Assembly: GCF_900169275.1 (NCBI RefSeq)
Contig: NZ_FXZC01000003.1
Location: 310,001 to 374,000, forward strand
Reading direction: 5' to 3'
Origin: Brevibacterium casei CIP 102111
GTDB taxonomy: Bacteria > Actinomycetota > Actinomycetes > Actinomycetales > Brevibacteriaceae
DNA length: 64,000 nt
This document shows, piece by piece, positions 58,580 through 64,000 of the stretch. The notes beneath the pieces were generated by a model, which was not told the DNA's origin, did no database searches, and was given only the letters and a program-made list of their open reading frames with translations. The stretch's first letter is position 1. Each line of letters starts with the position of its first letter. The position numbers and the translations under genes were made by a program.

Positions 58580-59898
58580 TGTCACGGGCGGAGCGCTCCG
58601 GACCGCGGTCGCTTCTGCTCGGGACCGGCATCGTTGCGCTGGAGTTCGCGACTGCCGTCACGCGTTTCGTCGCTTCGACTCTTCTGCCTGCCATCGCCCC
58701 CGACCTCCATGCTCGCGATCAGCTCGCATTCCTGGTCGCAAGCACATCACTGGGACTCTTCGTCGCTCTGCCTCTGGCGAGCCGGACTCTCGATCTCTTG
58801 GGTCCCCGGAGGACTCTCGGAGTCGGACTCACCGGATACCTCGGCGGTCTGATTATTGCCGCTACGGCCGGGGATGCCTGGGTCTTTGCGCTCGGACAGT
58901 TCACCAGCGGCATCGCTGGCGGAGTGCTGGCGATCTTCGGAATCAGTGCGGCCATCGAGCATCTTGACGACTCGGTGCGAGCCAAGGTCGTCGCAGTGTC
59001 CGCTTCGATGTGGATACTGCCGGCGCTGGTCGGACCCGTCGCCACGTTGGGCCTCGAACACCTCATCGGATGGCGCTGGACTCTGCTGGTGCCGGTGCCT
59101 GCCGTCCTCGTCGGCAGAATCCTCCTCGTTCGGGCGATCGGTGACCAGCCTCGTTCCGCCACCACAGATCGGCCCCTCGGTCGCACGCTCCTGATCCCCC
59201 TTGGAGCGGCAGCAATCATCTTCGGGAGCGATCTGTGGTTCCTCGTCGCTGCTGGCCTTCTCGTGGCACTGATCGGCGTCAACGCTGTGATGCCCCCAGG
59301 GACGTTGAGCCTGCACCGTGGGTCTCAGGCCGCACTCACAGCCATGATGCTCTTCGGAGCCGGGTACTTCGGTGCGGACAGCCTGATCACCATCCTCCTG
59401 ACCGATACCTACCGGATGAGCCTGGGACAAGCGGCGATCGTCCTCAGCGCTGCTCCGATCGCATGGGGCCTGACGAGTCTCATCTCCTCGCAGTTCGCAC
59501 GGCCCACTGCCGGACGGGCGTTCCCGGTCACCGGTTTGGCGTTGGCCGCGTGCGCGATGCTCGCGCTCGTCGTCACCGCTCTCACCGAGCCGGGCATGGT
59601 GGCGGCTCTGGCGGCGTGGGCAGCTGTCGGCACCGGTGTGGGTCTTGCCTATCCCGCGCTCTACGTCACAGCCAGCACACCACGCGGCAGCAGTCTCGGC
59701 CCGAGCGAACTCGCGGTGGCCGTCATCACCGCCGAAGCGTTCGGGGGCCTGATCGGTCAATCCGTCGGAGGTGTGATCAGTTCGTACGATGGGGGTGTTC
59801 CCATTGCGTACGTGCTCTTCGGTTGCTGCCTTGCTGCAGCGGCAGTCTCGGCCGTTCGTGCTCAGCGACCCGGTGACGGACTTCCCCGGCCTTCCTGA
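58579..59898 (+). CDS. MFS transporter (12 TM)
   Basis: The 439-residue protein overlaps the VOC stop (TGATG). It has TM segments such as LGTGIVALEFATAVTRFVAS and LAFLVASTSLGLFVALPLAS, the RTLDLLGPRRTLGVGLTGY loop (MFS motif A) and later GVGLAYPALYVTASTPRGSS. Type: drug-efflux-like MFS. Its codons use more T in third position than the neighbours. It ends the RHH-VOC-MFS cassette. Confidence 0.9.
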   Translation: MSRAERSGPRSLLLGTGIVALEFATAVTRFVASTLLPAIAPDLHARDQLAFLVASTSLGLFVALPLASRTLDLLGPRRTLGVGLTGYLGGLIIAATAGDAWVFALGQFTSGIAGGVLAIFGISAAIEHLDDSVRAKVVAVSASMWILPALVGPVATLGLEHLIGWRWTLLVPVPAVLVGRILLVRAIGDQPRSATTDRPLGRTLLIPLGAAAIIFGSDLWFLVAAGLLVALIGVNAVMPPGTLSLHRGSQAALTAMMLFGAGYFGADSLITILLTDTYRMSLGQAAIVLSAAPIAWGLTSLISSQFARPTAGRAFPVTGLALAACAMLALVVTALTEPGMVAALAAWAAVGTGVGLAYPALYVTASTPRGSSLGPSELAVAVITAEAFGGLIGQSVGGVISSYDGGVPIAYVLFGCCLAAAAVSAVRAQRPGDGLPRPS

Positions 59899-59932
59899 TT
59901 CGGCGGCCGCCAAGCGTTTGGCGACGTCTGTT

Positions 59933-59948
59933 CCCCCCCCCCCCCCCC
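59933..59948. repeat. Run of 16 C
   Basis: A C16 homopolymer joins directly to repeat copy 2 and lies 35 bases after the MFS stop. In the other copy the corresponding place reads CCCCCTTCGCCCAATC. It may slip during replication or be an assembly problem. Confidence 0.8.
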
Positions 59949-60028
59949 GTTTGTGGTCGATAAACCGAGGGAAATGAGCCAAAATGGCCGATTCTCCTCG
60001 GTTCTTCGACCACTAACGGGCCGGGCAC
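59948..60028. repeat. 81-bp palindromic repeat, copy 2
   Basis: It is in the same orientation as and identical to copy 1, 2,042 bases away. Together the two copies frame the RHH-VOC-MFS cassette. The 170-base gap to the next gene holds no ORF. Confidence 0.9.
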
Positions 60029-60068
60029 CACAAACGGGCCAGGCGGTGCCTCGCCTGGTGCCCCTGTC

Positions 60069-60833
60069 CTATGCGTCGTCCGGGGACAGGGCGCCGAGGT
60101 AGCTCAGCTGGGCGCGCACAATCTGCTCCGCGGCTCCGCGGACCCGCGGGTCGACGTCGTGATAGACGATGTCGCAGACCTCGGCCGCGGTCGTCGCGCC
60201 CTGCTCGAGCGCGGCCCTGATTTGGGCGATGCGCTCACGGCGGTGGTCGCGGTAGTGGTCGATCACCTCGGCGGGTGAGTCGATCGTCGGGCCGTGGGCC
60301 GGTTCGATGCGCGCATACGCCCCTGAGTCATAGAGCTCGCGGAGCCGATCGAGACTCACCAGGTAGTCTCCGAGCGACCCCTCGGGGTGGGTGACGATCG
60401 TCGTCCCCTCACCGAGGATGGTGTCGCCGCTGTAGAGGACGCCGTCATGGAGGAGGCTGATGCTGTCACCGGTGTGCCCCGGCGTCGCGACGACCTCGAT
60501 CACGTCGAGAGGATCATCCCCGAAGTCGATGCGATCACCGTCGGCCACCGGTGGGGTGTGGCGGGCGAACCGGTCGAGGACGGCGTAGACGGGCACCTCG
60601 GGCGCCCAGTCGGCGACGCTGCCGAGCATCTCGGAATGATCGGCATGCTGGTGGGTGAGGACGATGCCCGCCAGCCTCCGGTCCCCCACCTCGGCGAGGA
60701 AGCGCTCACGGTGCTCAGCGAGTTCTGGTCCGGGGTCGACGATCACGGCCGCGGTGTCGTCGCGGGAGGTGAGCACATAGGTGTTCGTCCCGGTCAGGGT
60801 CATCGGGGACGGGTTGTTCGCACGGATCCTCAT
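60069..60833 (-). CDS. Metallo-beta-lactamase-fold hydrolase (LACTB2-like)
   Basis: The 254-residue protein has GTNTYVLTSRDDTAAVIVDP, VLTHQHADHSEMLGSVADW (HxHxDH), EVVATPGHTGDSISLLHDGV, LYSGDTILGEG and the EPAHGPTI end. The C-terminal winged-helix part (AALEQGATTAAEVCDIVYHD) is that of LACTB2-like RNases and thioesterase-like MBL enzymes. It is coupled to the upstream NUDIX-like gene (4-base overlap). Confidence 0.9.
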   Translation of the reverse strand: MRIRANNPSPMTLTGTNTYVLTSRDDTAAVIVDPGPELAEHRERFLAEVGDRRLAGIVLTHQHADHSEMLGSVADWAPEVPVYAVLDRFARHTPPVADGDRIDFGDDPLDVIEVVATPGHTGDSISLLHDGVLYSGDTILGEGTTIVTHPEGSLGDYLVSLDRLRELYDSGAYARIEPAHGPTIDSPAEVIDHYRDHRRERIAQIRAALEQGATTAAEVCDIVYHDVDPRVRGAAEQIVRAQLSYLGALSPDDA

Positions 60834-61807
60834 GAGTCGTCGGTGTCCTCGTCTGCGCTGGTCGGGTCATCGTCGTCGGCGCCCAGGCTCATCAGCCCGG
60901 TGCGGTCCTCTTCCTCCTCGTCGCCGACGGCCACATCGCGGTCGCGCAGGGTGCCCTTCTGGTGGAAGTCCCGGCGGGGGTGGATGACGAGCCGCCATTC
61001 GCCGTCCTCGTCGGCGATCTCCGGACGCAGGGGGTGGACGTCGCGGACCTGGGCCATGGCCGCTCCCACGGTCGGAACGGTCTGCAGGCTCTCGACGATC
61101 AGCCGCGTGCTCGCGCTGATCCGGTCGGGATCGTCGGCGGCGTCGGCGAGGATCTCCTCGGGTCGCTTCCACCCGCCCGAGCTCTCGTTCGAGGCGAGGA
61201 AGTCGACCTCCTGGCCGAAGGGCACGGCGGCGAGGAAGTACGTGGTGTCGAAGCGGTGGAGTTGGGTCGCCGTGTTGATCCAGCGCAGCCACGGCTTGAG
61301 GAGGTCGGGGCGCAGCCGCAGGTCCCGCTCGCGCAGCACCTGCGACCACGACACCTCGTTCGAAAGCAGCCGATACCGTGTCGCCTGCCATTCCGTCTGC
61401 GGACTCGCGACGAGGTCGTGGTCGACGTTCTCTGCCAGCAGCACCCCGGTCGAGGCGAAGGCGACGCGCGCGGCAGCGGAGAACTGCTGCAGGGCCCGTG
61501 ACTTGTTCTCGATGCTCAGCGTCATCGCGCACCGGGACGACTTCCACCCGGTGACCGGCAGCTTGCGCAGATCGCTCGGGCGCAGGTCCCCGACGGGGTA
61601 GGCCCAGCGGTTGCGGTCCTCGACGCCGCGCGCGTCGAGCTGACGCGTCACGAACGTCTCGAGCCCATCACGGGTGTCGCGGACGAGGATGATCGCCGAG
61701 GCGGGCCGTGGGGGCTCGGGAACCGGCCGTCGTCCCTCTGAGCGCCAGAGGTCGAGCAGCCAGGTCAGTTCCGTGGAGACCGGAAGGGAGCGTCCGCTAA
61801 GCGGCAT
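60830..61807 (-). CDS. NUDIX-like protein with degenerate box (325 aa)
   Basis: The N-terminal part RPASAIILVRDTRDGLETFV and WAYPVGDLRPSDLRKLPV resemble the start of NUDIX proteins. The expected GX5EX7REUXEE box is replaced by a longer insertion (LSIENKSRALQQFSAAARVA, FASTGVLLAENVD). The WINTATQLHRFDTTYFLAAV segment is typical of actinobacterial NUDIX-related proteins. The C-terminus is acidic. It overlaps ridA (11 bases) and the MBL gene. Catalytic activity is doubtful because of the broken box. Confidence 0.75.
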   Translation of the reverse strand: MPLSGRSLPVSTELTWLLDLWRSEGRRPVPEPPRPASAIILVRDTRDGLETFVTRQLDARGVEDRNRWAYPVGDLRPSDLRKLPVTGWKSSRCAMTLSIENKSRALQQFSAAARVAFASTGVLLAENVDHDLVASPQTEWQATRYRLLSNEVSWSQVLRERDLRLRPDLLKPWLRWINTATQLHRFDTTYFLAAVPFGQEVDFLASNESSGGWKRPEEILADAADDPDRISASTRLIVESLQTVPTVGAAMAQVRDVHPLRPEIADEDGEWRLVIHPRRDFHQKGTLRDRDVAVGDEEEEDRTGLMSLGADDDDPTSADEDTDDS

Positions 61808-62270
61808 CGTCCTCGACCTCGACGACGACCTCGACCTCGACGGGAGTGCCGAGCGGCAGCGTGTTGACTCCGACGGCGCTGCGGGCGTGCTGGCCCTTGT
61901 CCCCGAAGATCTCCCCGTAGAGCTCGGAGACGCCGTTGATGACCGACGGCTGCTGGGTGAAGTCGTCGGTGGAGTTGACGAAGCCGGTGACCTTGACGAC
62001 GCGCACGACCTTGTCGAGGTCGCCGATCACCGATGCGATCGCTGCCAGGGCGTTGAGCCCGGCGATCCGCGCCAGCTGGTAGCCGGTGTCGACGTCGACC
62101 TCGGCGCCGAGGTGGCCCGTCGTCGGCAGCGCACCGTCAACGACCGGCAGCTGACCGGAGGTGTAGACGTAGTTGCCGGTGCGCAGTGCCGGGACGTAGA
62201 CACCTGCGGGGGCTGCGACCTTCGGCAGCTCGAGGCCGAGTTCGCTGATGCGGTCAAGGACGGTCGACAT
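61797..62270 (-). CDS. ridA: RidA-family enamine/imine deaminase
   Basis: The 157-residue protein begins MSTVLDRISELGLELPKVAA, then APAGVYVPALRTGNYVYTSG and QLPVVDG. RidA motifs near the end (VVRVVKVTGFVNSTDDFTQQ, ARSAVGVNTLPLGTPVEVEV) include the conserved Arg that binds the 2-aminoacrylate carboxylate. It removes reactive enamines made by PLP enzymes such as the dehydratase dsdA. It is the first gene of the ridA-NUDIX-MBL operon. Confidence 0.92.
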   Translation of the reverse strand: MSTVLDRISELGLELPKVAAPAGVYVPALRTGNYVYTSGQLPVVDGALPTTGHLGAEVDVDTGYQLARIAGLNALAAIASVIGDLDKVVRVVKVTGFVNSTDDFTQQPSVINGVSELYGEIFGDKGQHARSAVGVNTLPLGTPVEVEVVVEVEDDAA

Positions 62271-62313
62271 GGGTGGTCTCCTTCGACGAAGAGTGCAGAC
62301 TGCTGAGCGGGGG

Positions 62314-62469
62314 TCAGGGCTTGGGGCGCTTGAGGTAGGCGACGAGACCGTTGTTGTCCGGCCCCGGCACGACCTGCACGAGTTCGTAGCCGTCCTCACC
62401 CCACTGATCGAGGATCTGCTTCGTCGCATGGACGATGAGCGGAACGGTGACGTATTCCCACTTGGTCAT
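62314..62469 (-). CDS. DUF4177-like small protein (51 aa)
   Basis: The ATG at 62469 begins MTKWEYVTVPLIVHATKQIL, then DQWGEDGYELVQVVPGPDNN and GLVAYLKRPKP. The WEY.....L..WG.DGWELV pattern is that of DUF4177, a small beta-alpha-beta protein with unknown function. It is 43 bases upstream of ridA and probably in its operon. An upstream open stretch looks random. Confidence 0.82.
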   Translation of the reverse strand: MTKWEYVTVPLIVHATKQILDQWGEDGYELVQVVPGPDNNGLVAYLKRPKP

Positions 62470-62619
62470 GGCTCTCCTACTCGGTTCGTCGGCACCCGGT
62501 GCACGTGTCTCGGCCCGGGCGGGCTGGCAGTCTCGGCGCGTGTTCACGCGTCGCTCATTGCCCCACCCCACACTAGCGGAGAAGGCGGAACAATGGCGAC
62601 GGGGACGTCGCAGACGCGA

Positions 62620-62656
62620 GTGGGGCGGAACGATCGAGAAGATCGTTCCGCCCCAC
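62620..62656 (-). terminator. Terminator hairpin after the penicillin-binding protein gene
   Basis: GTGGGGCGGAACGATC and GATCGTTCCGCCCCAC form a perfect 16-pair stem with a GAGAA loop, 20 bases after the stop at 62677. The - strand then continues TCGCG without T run. Confidence 0.8.
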
Positions 62657-62676
62657 CGATGTCAGCCGCCGTCGAC

Positions 62677-64000
62677 TCAGTTGCCGCCGAGGCCGGGGGC
62701 TTCGTCTCCCCCGCCGCCGTTGTCGCCGCCACCGTCGCCGCCGTTTCCACCGCCGCCGTTGCCGCCGCCACCGCCGTTGCCACGGTCTCCGCCGCCTCCG
62801 CCGCCGTTGGAGGAACCACCGCCGCCGTTTCCGCCTCCGCCGCCGCGGTTGGTGCCGGTCGATGACGAACCGCCTCCGCCACCGGAGCCCCCGCCCTGGA
62901 AGTACTTCGAGCTCGGCTTCGGGAAGCCGGTGTTGCCCTTGGTCTCCTTGACGGCCTTGCTCATGAACGCCTGCCAGGTCTTACCGGAGATCGTCGCACC
63001 GTAGATCTGACCGCGCACCTTGCCCTTGCCGTTCTTGCGCCAGTCGCGGGTGCCTCGCGGGTCACCGGTCCACACGGCCGTCGACAGGGTCTTGGTGAAT
63101 CCGAGCAGCCAGGTGTGGCCGACCTCGAAGTTCGTCGTACCGGTCTTCGCGCCGGCGGGCACGCCGATTCCCAGACTGCTGGTCGTACCGCCCTTGAATG
63201 TCTGCGTCAGCGCGTAGGCAACGCCGCGCGCGACCTGTTTGTCGAGGACCTGCTTGCACTCCTCGCCCGGGACGTCGATGTTCTTGCCGTTGCGGTCCGT
63301 GATCTCGAGGATCGGCTTCGGTCCGCAGAACTTTCCGTCGTTGGCGAAGGTCGCGAACGCCGCGGCCATCGCGATCGGGGTCGTCTCCGTGGTGCCGAGG
63401 ATCGACGACGGCGAGAGCGCCTGGATGAAGCCGGACTTGTCGGCGTAGTCGAGCTTTTCTCCGCTGCCGTAGCGGATGCCGAGATCCATCGCGGTGTCCA
63501 TGATCTTGCACATGTTGAGCTGGTTGCCCATGGCCGCATACCCGGTGTTCACCGAGTTCTTCGTGGCGTTGAGCACCGTCATCGAGCCCTTGCCCGAACC
63601 GTCGCCGGCGTTGTTCGGATCCCAGTCACCGGCCATGTTGGGACAGCCGCTGTACTTCCACGAACTCGCCGGGAAGTTGCGCTTCGTCGCATTCACCGAG
63701 GCGTTGAGGCTCTTGCCCGACTTCAGCCACGTGGCCAGCACGAACGGCTTCCATGTCGAACCGACCTGGAAGCCGGCACCGCCGTTGTGCTTCTTGTCGA
63801 CGGTGTAGTTGATGTTCGTCTTCTTGTTCTTGTCCTTCTTCTCGACCTCGCCCTCCGTGTACTCACGGTTCTGAGCCATGGCGATGACCTCACCGGTACC
63901 CGGTTCGATCGTCACGAGGGCATGGCCGGCTCCCGAGGGATCGCCGACGGGAACGCGCTTCTTGACCTCTTTGTCCGCGATCTTCTGGATGTCGGGATTG
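62677..64000 (-). CDS. Bifunctional penicillin-binding protein (N-terminus beyond window)
   Basis: The frame is open to the right edge, giving at least 440 codons of the C-terminal part. The transpeptidase domain has the SxxK motif GSTWKP (near 63748-63760), SxN in NSVNTGY (near 63550), and KTGT in AKTGTTNFEVGHTWLLG. The edge reads NPDIQKIADKEVKKR, the pre-TP linker of class A PBPs. The end is a Gly/Asn/Ser-rich tail (GGGGGNGGGGSS type, about 75 residues). It cross-links peptidoglycan outside the membrane. The glycosyltransferase domain and TM anchor would lie past the window. Confidence 0.93.
   Translation of the reverse strand, partial: NPDIQKIADKEVKKRVPVGDPSGAGHALVTIEPGTGEVIAMAQNREYTEGEVEKKDKNKKTNINYTVDKKHNGGAGFQVGSTWKPFVLATWLKSGKSLNASVNATKRNFPASSWKYSGCPNMAGDWDPNNAGDGSGKGSMTVLNATKNSVNTGYAAMGNQLNMCKIMDTAMDLGIRYGSGEKLDYADKSGFIQALSPSSILGTTETTPIAMAAAFATFANDGKFCGPKPILEITDRNGKNIDVPGEECKQVLDKQVARGVAYALTQTFKGGTTSSLGIGVPAGAKTGTTNFEVGHTWLLGFTKTLSTAVWTGDPRGTRDWRKNGKGKVRGQIYGATISGKTWQAFMSKAVKETKGNTGFPKPSSKYFQGGGSGGGGGSSSTGTNRGGGGGNGGGGSSNGGGGGGDRGNGGGGGNGGGGNGGDGGGDNGGGGDEAPGLGGN

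Noticed and set aside
1..64000. Insertion sequences or transposons
   Set aside because: No transposase motif (DDE, Tnp20, serine resolvase) was seen. The only recombinase is the tyrosine integrase of the prophage.

Overview
The window is high-GC DNA from an actinobacterium, probably a Micrococcales member and plausibly a Brevibacterium. This rests on GC-rich third codon positions, GTG starts, a WhiB protein, a Tad pilus locus next to a helicase, a Crp/GlxR-type regulator, and a thymidylate kinase fused to a membrane domain. The genus is inference only.

Region 1 (1 to about 25,450) is most of a temperate siphovirus-type prophage that continues past the left edge. A long leftward operon runs from about 21,390 to 1. 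It starts with control genes (HTH proteins, Rha/KilA-C antirepressor). A recombination and replication block follows: YqaJ-type exonuclease, RecT, SSB, WhiB, DNA methyltransferase, RusA, an O-like initiator carrying iterons, and a DnaB-like helicase. Next comes a tightly overlapping run of about 17 small unknown genes, then HNH endonuclease, terminase, portal and a MuF-type minor head protein. The rightward lysogeny arm (21,421 to 25,298) holds a membrane protein, a repressor, a DUF2335-like protein, an ImmA-like metallopeptidase, a DUF3263-like protein and the integrase. The integrase abuts the 3' end of tRNA-Thr(CGU), the likely attachment site. Three HNH endonucleases are scattered through this arm. 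The terminase is interrupted by a -1 frameshift exactly at its Walker A motif, on a GGGAAAA heptamer.

Region 2 (25,700 to 36,630) is host core: M20 peptidase, DNA polymerase III delta' (holB), the membrane-thymidylate kinase fusion, a lipoate-ligase-like protein, topoisomerase I and a class I methyltransferase.

Region 3 (36,668 to 49,492) is a DEAD/DUF1998 helicase and a Tad/Flp pilus locus split in two. The pilin and TadE-like genes (38,943-39,908) are separated from tadC, tadB, tadA and tadZ (45,926-49,385) by an acetyltransferase and a D-serine dehydratase/LysR/metallo-beta-lactamase/MHS transporter cassette.

Region 4 (49,615 to 64,000) has a large disordered membrane protein, acetyl-CoA synthetase, a holin-X-like protein, NUDIX, endonuclease III and a Crp-family regulator. 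A small RHH-VOC-MFS cassette follows, flanked by two copies of an 81-bp palindromic repeat. Then come a metallo-beta-lactamase, a degenerate NUDIX protein, RidA, a DUF4177-like protein and a penicillin-binding protein that runs off the right edge.
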